A stretch of DNA of 45,835 bases from Chara braunii (GCA_003427395.1 BFEA01000548.1:847237-893071); one strand, 5' to 3'; positions 10,022-20,776 are shown, counted from the first letter of the stretch. The notes: generated by a model not told the origin, from the letters alone. Numbers and translations are program-made.

Positions 10022-11211
10022 CTCGTTTCAGCCTGAAAGCCTGAAAATAAGGGCCTACAGGCCCTGTGTCGTTTCAGGCTAAATCAGGGCCTTTTCGGCC
10101 CTGAGTGTTTCAGCCTGAAACTGATGGCCATTTCCGGGCCCTCATGAGTTCGGCCTGCCCCAAAACTCAGGCACCAGACCGGGGTTTTAGCTCAGGCCAT
10201 TTCTGGCCTATTTTCAAGACAACCTTTGTCCGAGCTTCGACCCCAGGGTCTGGCACGTTGAGTCATTGGCAAGAGCAGCCTCCTGGACGGGCCAGCACTA
10301 CATAGGACTGGCCCGCCCTGCAGGCTGGTAGGTAGTTCATAGGTTCTTCCCAGGCACTTCACGTGCAGTTCAGGAGGCAGGAGGTAGTCTTCAGGACTCG
10401 GCAGCAGCACTCTGGAGGAGCGCTGCATGAGTAGTATTGGCGCTGGGCGCTTTGTAGCGTTAGCAGTAGTCTTCAGCGCTGGGCGCCATAGCTAGAGTAG
10501 TACCATAGAGAGAGAGATTGGGCGGAGGCCAGAGGGACTTACCTGCAGCGCCATCGCTCCAGCTTCGTCTTCAAGGTACCTGCAGCACAACGCCACCTTC
10601 ACAGGTTAGTACCTGGCATATGAGAGGGAGAGAGTTCTTCTCCTTCCTCTTCTCAGTCCACCATCTCCCTCTCACCCTCTCAATATCTGACTTCACTGCA
10701 TCAACAGACTATGAGAGAGAGAGAGAGCTTGGTGACATGTGGATCCAGAATCGACATTGGACTTCAGACATTTTGACGAGGGATTATTTGGGGCTTGCAA
10801 CGAGACTTGGTGTTGACGACTTTCCCATCTCTCCCCTCCTCTTCGTTTGATCCCCTCCTCTTCGTCTGTGCATGGCTGGACCTGGCGCCTCTTCCTGTGT
10901 ATAGTGCCAGGCCTCTTTACACCTTGTGATGAGAATGATGTATGTTTAGTCTGCATTGCGACATTGATTGGGCTCGTCATTAGTATTCTAGCCTTCTGCT
11001 TCCCTATCTTGTACTACGTAAAAGAGGTCAGTCCCGGTCAAGTCAGGACTTGTATCTAAGTCTTCCGCTGCGCTGTCAAGCACCATTTTGTATGTATCAG
11101 AATGTACACTGCTCGTTGAGATTTCACTCGCACCGCATTGTCCATTCAGTCCTTTTCATCACATTGCGGATCCTTGGTTATTATGTACATCGCTCATCTG
11201 GGCATGTAACA
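10022..11211 (+). mobile_element. M2 3' LTR (5' end truncated)
   Basis: It aligns with 2914-3892 and ends GCATGTAACA, followed by the CGGAG duplication at 11212-11216. It lacks the TGTTACATGC start and about 96 bases, and no PPT precedes it. It has about 120 extra bases (10078-10200), rich in GGCC, and about 88 extra bases (10589-10676, AACGCCACC to CTCTCACC) that are absent from the 5' LTR. It lacks one 32-base AGTAGTCTTC unit present in the 5' LTR. CTTACCTGCAG is at 10540-10550. Confidence 0.9.
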
Positions 11212-11216
11212 CGGAG

Positions 11217-12190
11217 TCTTGAAAACATCTCAGCACAGATCCCCACGGCAGCGAGTGCCCCAACCAAAAGTGTGAACTTTGAATTCCAGCAAGACAGAGT
11301 AGACTACTGACGACAACAAACTTGGGCCTAAGGGCCCCTTCCTGGTTGGGCCCGGTCCCACTGGGTCCCTATAGATCCCATGTAGGTCGTGACCAGGACC
11401 CAACCAGCACGAGTTTTGCACCTATCGTACTAAAAATGAAATTCAACTTCAGAAGGAACCTACTAAACTACAATCGTTCAGTATGAAAAAACAAAGCACT
11501 GTAGAAAGATATGGTGCTCAGATCAAGATACTTCATCCATCCATGCGAAAGCAGTTTACAATCTCATGCATACAATGAAGACCATAGAGGATAAGAAAAG
11601 AGACCTAGAATTACCCCAACACGACATGCAATACCATGCACACAATTGTGGGCAACCCTTAGGTGAACGACACTTAGCTGAGTGGCCCGGGCTCTGAGAT
11701 GAAGTATAACTCACCCGACTCTTTCATATGGTCCTCCTGACCTAATTAGCAACCTCTACACCAGTGTCATATCACCTAGGAGAGTCTACCCTACACCAAA
11801 GTACAATGCCAGACCCCCGGCCGATGTTGAAGACCAAAGTAGCAACTTGCAGTCCTTTGATGCGTATATAGCCACTTCCCTCGAGCTTGCCTACTTGTGG
11901 AAGCCCTAAAGTCGCTCAATGTCCTCCTCAGGTCCAGATTCCAGGTGTGAGTGCCTCTCATTGTCGCGTCTTCAAAATTGCATCACAAAGTCCCTCCTAG
12001 TGTCTCGCCACCTCCATCTTCCACTCAAGCAACCTGGTAGGGTCATATGCCGACCCTGGACGTCCCAGCCCGCTGGGGACAACATCCCCATACCACGCTG
12101 CCCCACTTCCCTCAACTTACCAAACCTTACCCTAAGTAGTAGCCCTCAACTACTTAGTTTAGGGTTGAGGCAGCCAGAGAACTCTCGCCA
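11217..12190 (-). other. M1 leader region (matches 42240-43157)
   Basis: From about 11320 this aligns with the M7 leader. Shared blocks include GGGCCCGGTCCC(A/G)CTGGGTCCC, ACAAAGCACTGTAGAAAGA, ATATGGTCCTCCTGACC, and the hairpin next to the PBS. It is noncoding. The first 100 bases (11217-11320) do not align with M7 gag, so the 5' half of M1 gag was lost on this side of M2. Confidence 0.75.
12130..12164 (-). promoter_or_regulatory. Leader hairpin near the M1 PBS
   Basis: CCCTAAGTAGT pairs with ACTACTTAG...AGGG around the loop AGCCCTCA. The equivalent M7 hairpin (43078-43117) has a different stem and the same loop. A role in RNA dimerisation or packaging is only inference. Confidence 0.55.
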
Positions 12191-12205
12191 GCAAGTAAGT
12201 ATCAT

Positions 12206-13010
12206 TGTTACGATCCTGGTCAATTTCGAAGTGCAAATACACAAGGAAAGACAATGTCGTCCAATTGCAAAAGAACAAGAAGAAGATTTACATCAACAAA
12301 AGACCAATGACCTCTCGCCAACCAGTCTCCTCCTCCTTATCTCCCCCAGTCTTATTCAACAATAAATAATATTAATAAGAATGAATGGCTGAAGGAGAAC
12401 GAAATGTCTGAATTCCTCTCTTACTGCCAGCACAACATGAGGTCCGCCATAGCCATAACCTCCACCTTTCTTGACCTTCAACAAGTGATGGCTATAGCAA
12501 ACTATTAGGGGCCCTGCTTCGATGTTCAAAAGACACCGCAAAAGCAGCTATGTCCTCTACACCTGAGGCCACCATGCTAGACTCCGCCTTGAAGCCCGCT
12601 TGATGCAGGATGGATCTATTCTATTATTATCTGATGGTAATTCTCTATGTCTACTCTTCGTTGCTAATTTCATTATGTATGATATTAATCCATATAGAAT
12701 TGGACACTAAAGAAAAGGCTCGAGTCGAGTGAAGAGTGATATAGGTAATGAAATTAATAGGTTTTTCCAAGACTGATAAGTGTAGACAAGAATTTCACTT
12801 TATCGCCAAGCTTTATCTTCGAGGATATTCTCAAATTAATACAAATATCATGTTCCAAGTTACAAATCTGTTTGGCCAAACTATCACTTGGGGCCTTCTA
12901 GGTGCAGCACCTACCAAGGAGATGAAGATGGTGTCCACTATAGTCAGGTAAGTACCCCTGGCCACACTCCTCCCAGTCCCCTTCTTCCTCCTCCTCCTTC
13001 CTGGCGCTGT
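12206..13010 (-). mobile_element. M1 5' LTR (family A, truncated and interrupted)
   Basis: The left edge TGTTACGATCC matches the left edge TGTTATGACCC of the complete LTR at 43171. The adjoining PBS has eroded to ATGATAC. Homology runs to 12608 and again from 12888 to 13010 (ACCAAGGAGATGAAGATGG, then CAGGTAAGTACC). A 279-base AT-rich segment interrupts it. On the right it is cut abruptly at 13010 by plus-strand pol of M3. Confidence 0.75.
12609..12887. other. AT-rich insertion in the M1 LTR
   Basis: This segment has no counterpart in the LTR copies at 38-440 or 43171-44429. It is more AT-rich than its surroundings, with no open frame above 70 codons, no terminal repeats and no duplicated flank that I can see. 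Its origin is unknown; organelle DNA or another repeat are both possible. Confidence 0.45.
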
Positions 13011-14520
13011 AAGTGGGCTGGAGAAATAAACCAATTTGAACTTGAAATAAAGCCAGTCAAAAGGAAGTCTAACGATGTCGCAGATGCATCGAGTAGGTGT
13101 GCAGACTTCTTCAGTGTCATTGTGACTTACATTGATACAGTCACCGAACTGCAGCAGCAGATTAAGGACGCAGACGCTAACAATCCCATTTACAGCAAAC
13201 TAATTAAGTGGGTGCAAGCTACACCTCACAAAGTCCTGGACTTAAGAGTGACTAACACACTATTGTTTGAAAAGACAGACAGATTTGACATGCTCTGCAT
13301 TCCGAATAATGAGACCGTCAAAAGTCTAATCTTTGGGGAGTTCCACTTCACTAGAGGCCATTTTGGTTGGAGGAACACTTATCTCCTCCGGTCCCATACC
13401 TGGGTCGGCATGACACACGATTGCATAGCCTACATTCAGGGCTGCCAAGTATGCCAACTGAACAAAAGTTCCACGCAGGCCCCCCTTGGTCTGTTTAGAC
13501 CACTACTTGTCCCGTCCGGTCTTAGATGACTCCGTGTCTATCGTCTTTATGGACACGAAGGTCAAAAGCAGAAACGGGAAGAGTCAAGTAGTAGATAGAT
13601 TTAGCAAATCTGCTGTTTTTATTCTGCTGCCCGCCGAGGCGAAGACTGAGTTAGTGATTAGAAAGTTCTTCAATAATTGGATTAAAGACTATGGGCACCT
13701 ACTAACAATTGTTAACGATAGAGATAGTAGATTCACGGGCGAGCACTGACAACAATTGATGAAGGTATATGGGTCAAAATTAACCATGTCATCCGGTAGG
13801 CACCCGGAGACCAACGACCAAATTGAGCAGATGAACAAGCTGCTCCAGCAAGTGCTCCACATATACATTAGACCCAACCAATTCGATTGGGACGAGCATT
13901 TTCCCAAAGTGTTAGTCTGTGTATAATAATTTGGTGCTCCTGGCAACTGCACACACCCCAAATGAACTGCACAAGGGTTGGCAACCGCGGTGTCCGATTG
14001 ATTGTCTGAATCTGGAACAGATTCAAAGACTGCCACCCGGCACAAGGGAGTTTGCTGTTCAATATGAGAAAGACTTAGAGCAAGTGAAGAAGAACATCCT
14101 TAAGGGCCAACATCACATGGTAGAACAAGCTAACAAAAGTCGGCGCCCATTACAATCCGCGGTAGGAGACTTAGTCTTGGTTAAATCTAACGAGATCGTT
14201 CCGGAGGAGAGGATCTCACAGAAACTGCTACCCGCGTATAGGGGACCGTGGCAAGTGTTAGATGCCAAGGGAGAAGCAGATGGTCCATCCTACACCATCG
14301 AGACTCCGCCCTACCTGCACACATACCTGGTATTCCGTGCGACTAAGTTACATCCCTGCATCACAAACAATCAATTCCCCCCTCGTCGTTCCATGATCCC
14401 ACCGGACATGGACGGAGGTTATGATGTGGACAGAATAGTGGCCGAAGATGTCTTATCGACAAGAGGCAGTACCAGGTTAGGTTCGCTCATCAAGAACCCC
14501 CGAGGGAGGAACTAGTATAG
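13011..14520 (+). pseudogene. M3 RNase H end and integrase with chromodomain-like tail
   Basis: The fragment starts inside RNase H (FELEIKPVKRKSNDVADASS). The integrase zinc domain follows: FHFTRGHFGW and CIAYIQGCQVCQLNK (about 13340-13465). The core shows VFMDTKVKS (Asp present, 13540-13570), VNDRDSRFTGEH (13715-13745) then a TGA at 13747-13749, and SSGRHPETNDQIEQMNK (Glu present). A stop near 13924 is followed by the long C-terminal frame 13919-14515, with RISQKLLPAYRGPWQVLD (14210-14265) and a chromodomain-like end (YDVDRIVAED). It closely matches the M4 integrase (17283-18610), so M3 and M4 are related families on opposite strands. The frame is broken by at least two frameshifts and two stops. 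Confidence 0.9.
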
Positions 14521-14620
14521 ACAACCCCTCACATCATCTCCTTTTATGAGAGAACCCGGAGGGCAACGAAAGTTCATGACAGATAAAGATGGGATTTTTC
14601 TGGGAGGACCTCGAAATTAG

Positions 14621-14631
14621 ACCGGCGGGAG
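14621..14631 (+). promoter_or_regulatory. M3 polypurine tract
   Basis: CCGGCGGGAG lies directly before the LTR start TGACATGATTC. The upstream sequence CTCGAAATTAGA is matched before the PPTs of M4 (complement of 17241-17270) and M6 (30705-30729), which supports the placement. Confidence 0.6.
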
Positions 14632-15190
14632 TGACATGATTCACACTGCAGGCATCCCAGTTCTGGTCCCACGATCCCAAAGTGTCCCAGTCCCAGACGG
14701 TCTCGGTCCTAGGATGTCACAGTAGGGTAGGTCGTAAGGTCTAGAGGCCGAAACATCGTAGGTCGGTAGGTGTCGGTACCGAAACGTTGTAGGTCGGTAG
14801 AAGTCTGTCCGGTACCCAACAAGAAAAGTCCAGTCCAGGCAAAGAGTCCCAAGTCCAATTTTGCAGCATGTCCCAGGAAAGTCCGGAAGCAACCGGACCG
14901 ACAAAATGATTGCAGCAGACAGGCCGCGGCCGACCAGTACTGGTCTGAAGCAGGCCAAGCCAAGTCAACTCCTATATTTGGCTGCTACAGTGCAGCGGCT
15001 CATTACTTGTTGAATTGCAAGATGCAGAAGCGCTGCTGCTTCTTGTGGGTTAAGGCAACTTGGGCACTTTGTGCCTGAAGGAGGAAGGGGGCGCTTGAGA
15101 GTTACTCCATAGCTAGAGTAGAGGGAGATAGGAAGGAGGGTGGTCATAGCTGCGAAGTGTGAAGCTTACCTGAGTGAATGTATCCAGGGT

Positions 15191-15245
<55 letters not shown>

Positions 15246-15490
15246 GACCAGCAGTGAAAGGAGAGAGAGACAGAGAGTAGGGCCATAGCCAACGTTGGGG
15301 GGCTGAGTGTGTGAGCGGCAGAGCCGCTAGTGACGTAAACAATTACGTGTATAATAATATGATAATTTGGTGACGGTTTCTTCATGCGTTGATTGTATCT
15401 CGGCTTTGGCTTCTCATGTGTGAACTCTCATGTGAATGTTCATTGCTTGTTTGCAAGGTTGAGCCTGGTGAGTTGGTTCATTTCATAGTG
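14632..15490 (+). mobile_element. M3 LTR (family E), shared by pol and gag halves
   Basis: The LTR starts TGACATGATTC after the PPT. It contains a TATA-like CTATATTTG at about 14973, CATAGCTAGAG (15109-15119), CTTACCTGAG (15167-15176) and a GA tract (15198-15250). The 3' end is not certain: no canonical PBS or inverted copy of the start is seen, and the end is placed near GCAACAGATTATC at about 15498. M3 gag begins directly after it, so a single LTR connects pol on the left with gag on the right. Confidence 0.6.
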
Positions 15491-15495
15491 GACAC

Positions 15496-16036
15496 GTGCA
15501 ACAGATTATCTATCAGGCTCGTTTGAGTCTTGTCCAATTTGTCACTGAGCAGTTCGAAGAGATAGCAAAGTTAGTTTGGAGTGAAGACAGAAAGCTACAA
15601 AGAGTAATTCCAAGGAGAAAAGGAAGAACTGGACTTGGAATTATGGATGCAACCATTAGACAATTGAGAGAAACATTGGAAGTAGAAGAGAGAAAGAGGA
15701 AGGCCTACTTGAAACACAAACAGGAAAAAGAACAGCAAGGAAAGAAAGTTGAGGAAACAAAACGAAAATTCAAGATTGGGTGAGAATCAGACTTGGCATC
15801 CTCGGTGGAAAACATGATGTTAGATCTTTCACACCTTTGAGACCAAAATTGACCATGTTACCTCAGAGCTCAACAGGAAAGAACAAACTGGTGGAAACAG
15901 TGAAAGAAGAAGAGAAACCAGAACCAAAGGAGAAACTGATGAAGGAAGCCCTCAAAGTACACGGTCCCAAAGAAACTGACAACTCCAAGAAAGAAACTGG
16001 GAAGAAGAAGAGGAGAAACCGAAGAAGAAAGAGAAA
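15496..16036 (+). pseudogene. M3 gag N-terminal part
   Basis: A plus-strand frame of 95 codons (15496-15783), starting at the ATG of MQQIIYQARLSLV, contains a highly charged coiled-coil-like stretch (RETLEVEERKRKAYLKHKQE), followed in other frames by a Lys/Glu-rich segment (15780-16064). It is similar in character to the charged N-terminus of M4 gag. The identification rests on context: it follows the M3 LTR, and its continuation beyond M4 (25083 onward: KVKMKVSFTYIGKKG) matches M4 gag (KIKVKVSWTYTGKK). A TGA at 15781-15783 and later frame changes mark it as broken. M4 inserted at 16036. Confidence 0.55.
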
Positions 16037-16345
16037 TGCAAGGGACCTGACTGTCGACAACTAGCCAAAGTGTATCACATTGCATGCCAAGATATCATTC
16101 ACACAGATTATGAAGATTCACACAAAGCAAAGTCGAGCTGGGATGAGAACCAAGGTAGCGCAACTTATATTATCACAACAACATTATAAAGAGTATCTCG
16201 AGTTCAAGAGCAAAGCGCCGAATAGTATCACAAGTCTCCCTATCGTTCATCAACGACACAGGGGCCTGGCTCTGCCAGCGCCTCCTCCAGATGACAATAC
16301 AGCGCANAACAGGTAAGTATCCACCATAGCCAACTCAGGAACCTG

Positions 16346-16425
<80 letters not shown>

Positions 16426-17240
16426 AAGATCCCTTGTCTTCGTCCTCTCGTCCCACCATACATGCACACTCCTACTACGAGAATCTACTCTGAATGCTAC
16501 TCAATGAAGACTACCTCTAACCCTTCTACATCTACTAACATGCTGGTGCAGCTATGGCTGCTTCTGCCAGCCAGCGCCCAGCCCCTTCTTTCTTCTTGCG
16601 CAGCTTCTTCTGCCAGCACTTCCCCAGCATGCTAGCGCAGAACTGCCTTCAGCACTACAACGAAACAATGCCACTGGAGATCTGCCGTGTGGGGAGGCTG
16701 GCTTGGTTTCTTATATTGCTGGCCTTCCCTTGCGAGGCCTGCATTGGCAGACTTGGGTCTTCCCTGTCCCAGACCTCTGCAGTGTGTTTCCCAACCTTTT
16801 CCTTCAGGGGCTGCTGCTGCTGCGGCCTTCAGGCCTGAATTTCGGACTTGGGGTCTGAACCTAGACCTCATGTTAGACTTTGACTGGACTGGGACCTGAT
16901 CTTTGACTTCCCTCTGAACAATAACAACTTCAGTCCGAACAGACACACCTACTGCATGAACAGACACATGCACTGCACGAACAGACACATCTCCTGCTTG
17001 AACAGACATGACTTGCACACCCTCTGGATGAACAAATGTGTCTCCCACAATTGAATACTGCATCTGTTCGTCCAGGGGTAGAACCATGACCTTTGACATG
17101 ACTTTTGCTTTAGTTAGGATGTGACTTTTGACCCAGAGAACATGCCTTTTGATCTGCTTTTTACGAGTTGGGTTCTGACCGAGTGACCCCATTATGCTGC
17201 ATTTGTCATTCAGGGTCTGAATCAAGTAAAAGGCCTTTTT
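16037..17240 (-). mobile_element. M4 3' LTR (family F)
   Basis: It aligns with 23898-25077 throughout. The minus-strand start is AAAAAGGCC next to the PPT, and the end is CCTTGCA. A CT tract (GA on the sense strand) spans 16350-16423, with one undetermined base at 16307. On the plus strand there is CAGGTAAGTAT at 16311-16321, TACTAAC at 16533-16539 and a CAG at 16550-16552, resembling an intron. The ends are not the usual TG...CA, so they rest on the target duplication. Confidence 0.85.
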
Positions 17241-17253
17241 ACTCTCGCCGACC
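17241..17253 (-). promoter_or_regulatory. M4 polypurine tract
   Basis: On the minus strand GGTCGGCGAGAGT directly precedes the LTR start. It matches the M3 tract in position and in the upstream sequence (CGAAACTA). Confidence 0.6.
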
Positions 17254-17282
17254 TAGTTTCGAAGTCCTCTGAGAGAAAACCT

Positions 17283-18610
17283 TCATCTGTCTATTATGTT
17301 TATTCCTCTTCTTGCTCTTTCATAAGCAGATACAATATGAGGCGCAGACTCAATTAATTCTTCTCTTGTGAACCAGCGATCTTCACTTGGGTCCTGATAT
17401 GCAAATCTTACTTTATATTGTCGCTGGGGTCTGCCTCTACGTCCAGTTTGAAGAGTGCTTTCAACAACAATCTTGTCCACATCATATTTCCCATCCATAT
17501 TAGGAGGTATCGCTGATCTGCGACTGGGAAATAACTCATTCGTCACGCAAGGTAAGAGCTTTGAAGCGTGAAAAACTGGATATGTATGCAAATGCATAAG
17601 AAGGTCCATCCACATCTCCAATCACATCTAGAACTTGCCAAGGTCCTCTATAGGCTGGTAGCAGTTTTTGGGATATGTTCTCTTCAGAAACGAATTCCTT
17701 AGATTTAACCCATACCAGATCACCTACAACAAACTGAGAAGGTCTTATGTGCTTGTTCGCCTGTTCTATCATTTGATGTTGTGCCTTCATTATATTTTCC
17801 TTCACCTTCTCAATGTCTTTCTGATATTGTACTGCAAATTCACTCGTTCCTAGTGGAAGCTTATGTACTTGATCCGGGGCTAGGCAATCAATAGGTATGC
17901 GTGGACGCCATCCCAAATGCAACTGCATTGGAGTCTTGCACGTAGATAGGTGAACAGAGTTGTTATAAGCACTAGCAACTTTGAGCAAATGTTCATCCCA
18001 ATCAATCTGGTCGGGACGTATGCACATGCGCAATGTTTGCTGCAAAATCTTGTTCAGTTGCTCAGTCTGGCCATTTGTCTGAGGGTGCCTGCCTGATAAC
18101 ATAGTCAACTTAGAGCCATAGACGTTCATCAGTTGCTGCCATTGTTCACTCGTGAACCGTGAATCTCTGTCACTTACAATCGTTAAGGGATGCCCATAAT
18201 CTTTCACCCAATGGTTAAAGAATTCCCGGATTACCAATTATGTCTTTGCTTGTGCTGGTAATGCTACGAAGACAACATACTTACTAAACCTGTCAACGAT
18301 GACTATGAGTTGCGTCTTTCCATTCTTGCTTTTTACCTTAGTGTCCATAAAGTCAATGGACACAGAGTCCCCTGGACCGGTTGGAATTGGCAAAGGCTTC
18401 AACAGACCGAGGGGAGGCTGAGTGGTGCTCTTATTTCTTTGGCACACTTGACAGCCTTGCACATATGCAATGCAATCGGGTTTCATGTGAGGCCAGGTGT
18501 AAGAACGTAACCGGCTTGCATAAGTCTTTTTCCACCGAAATGGCCTTCAGTGTCATGGCACTCCCCCAAGATCAGACTTTTAATCTCCTCCTTATAGGAA
18601 TACAAAGCTT
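17283..18610 (-). pseudogene. M4 integrase with chromodomain
   Basis: The zinc domain reads ECHDTEGHFGG (H-x4-H, about 18530-18560), then a frameshift near 18525, then CIAYVQGCQVCQRNK (C-x2-C, about 18435-18480). The core has DSVSIDFMDTKV (Asp), an in-frame TAA at 18238-18240, VSDRDSRFTSEQW (Asp, about 18145-18180) and SGRHPQTNGQTEQLNK (Glu). DD and E all remain. The C-terminal module KLLPAYRGPWQVLDV (about 17630-17675) is followed by a frameshift near 17600 and a good chromodomain: YDVDKIVVE, then RPQRQYKVRFAYQDPSEDRW and FTREELIESAP (17320-17490). It ends with TGA at 17283-17285. The chromodomain places the element among chromoviruses. It is damaged but the best-preserved integrase after M8. 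Confidence 0.93.
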
Positions 18611-19360
18611 ATCAGGCACATCCGTTCTTTCAAATAACAGTCCTTGAGTAATATGATAGTCAGGAAACTCTTGAGGGGCTTCTTGTATACGCTTAATCAT
18701 AGCGCCATAAACAGGATCTGTGGAATTTTCTTGTAAATCGGTGCCCATGTCTAGAAATGTTACAATAGCACCAAAGAAGTCAGATCTTCGACTTAAAGCA
18801 TCAACAACAACGTTATATTTCCCCTTTACTGGCTTAAGCTCAAAATCATAGAGGTCAATTTCAGCAGCCCACCTAGTCAACTTAGGTGCCATCCGGGCCT
18901 GCGTTTTCAGCCAGCGAAGTGTCTCATGATCTGAGTACACTTTAAAGTTGCGTCCTAAGAGATAGTGTCGCCAATGATCTAGAGCTTCTCGGAGAGCAAA
19001 CAACTCCCTCTCATACGTAGAAGTGGCGACCTTCTTATTAGGCTGTCGTCGCGACATAAACTCCACAGGCCTGTATCCATTCCCATCATCTTGTTGGAGT
19101 ACAGCGCCTATCCCGTACCAACTGGCGTCGGTTGTGATGACAAAGGGCAAAGAAGGATCAACAACTTTCAAAACCGGATAGTTGATTAAACATTTCTTTA
19201 GACGCTTGAATGAAGTCGTACAATCAAAGTCCCACTTCCAGATCGTTTCTTTCTTTAGCAATTATCGTGAAGTGTCTATCGAACTTCCGATAATAGTTGG
19301 CTAGCCCAAGGAACGACCGCAACTCAGTCAAAGTGCGGGGGTTAGGCCAATCGCGAATTA
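18572..19360 (-). pseudogene. M4 RT connection and RNase H domain
   Basis: From 19360 to 19262 the RT thumb/connection ([19 protein letters not shown], then [14 protein letters not shown]) is in a shifted frame. The main frame then resumes with [13 protein letters not shown] and the RNase H domain: FVITTDASWYGIGAVLQQ (Asp, about 19100-19150), YERELFALREALDHWRHYLL, FKVYSDHETLRWL, and KGKYNVVVDALSRRSDFFG (about 18775-18830). The catalytic residues are present. The frame stays open for 230 codons into the integrase N-terminus. Two compensating frameshifts border 19262-19365. A few residues are missing between FTIIA and LLKKE. Confidence 0.92.
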
Positions 19361-20098
19361 CTACAATCTTTGCGTCTCCGGTTTAATTCCATCACCATCA
19401 AGCACATGCCCCAGATATAAAATCTGACTCTTAGCCCACTCGCACTTCTTGGGGTTCAACTTCAGTTTTGCTTCACACAATTTATTTAGCACGAGTCGAA
19501 GGTGCTCACAATGTTCCTTCAAATCTTTACCAAAAATTAAAATATCATCAAGATAAACGACAACGAACTTATCAAGCCACTTGCGAAAAAACTCATTCAT
19601 CATTCTTTGGAACGTTGCAGGAGCATTTGTAAGACCAAAGGGCAACACAATGAACTCATAGTGCCCATACCTTGTTCGAAAGGCAGTCTTGTATTGGTCT
19701 TCTGGCTGTACCTCAATTTGATGGTAGCCAGACTTGAAATCAATCTTAGTGAAGTATTTGCTACCCTGCACTCGATCCAATAAATCGTCTATCCTCGGCA
19801 ATGGCTCAACATTCTTAACTGTTATATCGTTTAATCTTCTATGATCTATGCACATGCGGACCTCCCCATCTTTCTTTGCCACAAAAAACACTGGTGCACC
19901 ATAAGGCAAGGAGCTAGGTCTTATCCATCCCTTTTCCAGCATTTCATCAAGCTGGGTTCGCATTTCGTCTAATTCATTGGGTGACATCCGATATATAGGC
20001 CCCTTAGGAATCTGACTTCCTGGTACAATTTCAATGTGATGTTTGATTGGTCGTTCCACCACACCGCTTGTTGCCTTTGCCACATCTGCGAATTCTTT
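19361..20098 (-). pseudogene. M4 reverse transcriptase
   Basis: A 240-codon open stretch on the minus strand. Motifs in order: KGPIYRMSPNELDEM, WIRPSSLPYGAPVFF, MCIDHRRLNDITVKNVEPLP, KIDFKSGYHQIEV, FRTRYGHYEFIVLPFGLTN, then the catalytic VVVYLDDILIFGK (about 19540-19575), and [15 protein letters not shown]. All RT blocks are intact in this stretch, making it the best RT of the window. It is preceded by an in-frame TAG at 20099-20101 that separates it from the protease without a frame change. It ends by a one-base frameshift near 19365. The missing link to the protease reads KEFADVAKATSG. Confidence 0.95.
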
Positions 20099-20776
20099 CT
20101 AAATCTTTTCAATTTCGGGGGACTTTGCCTCTTCTTTGACTCCACCTTCCTTCACAGGGCGCACATATGCAACAAAAACTTGATCATACAAGTTATACTC
20201 TTTCACATGGCGGACGAACGCGGGGGCACTCATACAACAATGAGCTAAGCTGCTTTCCTTACCAGATTCATGGAATAGGCGGATTTCCTTTTTTGCACCC
20301 TGCGGACTTGGGAGCCAACACTCATGGTCCCTTGACTTTATATCCACATTCGCAGCTTCACCCCAGTCCATGCTTAAAAGAATGTCCAAAGGGAGATTAT
20401 CTTCCACCAAGAGAGTCAGAGAGTGGAGAACGCGTTCCACCTTCCCCTCTGCTTCGAGCCGGAAGTATATCTTGACCACTTCAACATATCTATCCATTAT
20501 AGTTATAGTACTATTAGCTAGTTTACTCATTACGGGCTCATCTAACTGTTTAACCTTTAGCCCGAGTCGCAACTTTTGCAATCCTTTCTTACTGATATAG
20601 CTGCGCATTGACCCACTGTCAATCATTCCTCCAACTCTTACTTTATTTATCTCTAGATCTGCAATTATTAATTGTCCTTTTCGTTTCTTCATTTCAGTCC
20701 AAGCTTGGCGACGAGCGGTCAACTCATCACCCATGCCAGCGAGGGATCCACCTAGAGAGGTGCAAACACTTACCAC
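20099..20776 (-). pseudogene. M4 protease
   Basis: A 226-codon stretch on the minus strand with the aspartic protease domain. IADLEINKVRVGGMIDSGSM contains the catalytic D-S-G (about 20615-20630). The second half has LPLDILLSMDWGEAANVDI (about 20345-20395), the usual 'D-I-L-G-M-D-W' block. The reading frame is in the -1 register relative to gag. It stays open upstream to the end of gag (PVEVSVASIGTSDVN at about 20870-20830), so gag and pol may be linked by a -1 shift near 20875-20890. No classical slippery heptamer is obvious. A TAG (20099-20101) closes it just before RT. Confidence 0.88.

Larger units (their letters stand above)
2813..11216 (+). mobile_element. Ty3/gypsy LTR retrotransposon M2, nested in M1 gag
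   Basis: Identical 5-base duplications CGGAG flank the element (2813-2817 and 11212-11216). The 5' LTR starts TGTTACATGC and the 3' LTR ends GCATGTAACA, perfect inverted ends. Inside, in order: PBS, leader, gag, protease, RT, RNase H, integrase and a C-terminal tail, all on the plus strand. The host sequence on the left (2261-2812) is minus-strand gag of M1. On the right the M1 leader resumes, so M2 is the younger insertion. No reading frame is intact across gag or pol, so it is non-autonomous now. Confidence 0.95.

Noticed and set aside
16240-16467. Arg-Glu or Leu-Ser repeat proteins in CT/GA tracts (also 24045-24302, 15113-15385)
   Set aside because: Artefacts of microsatellites inside LTRs.
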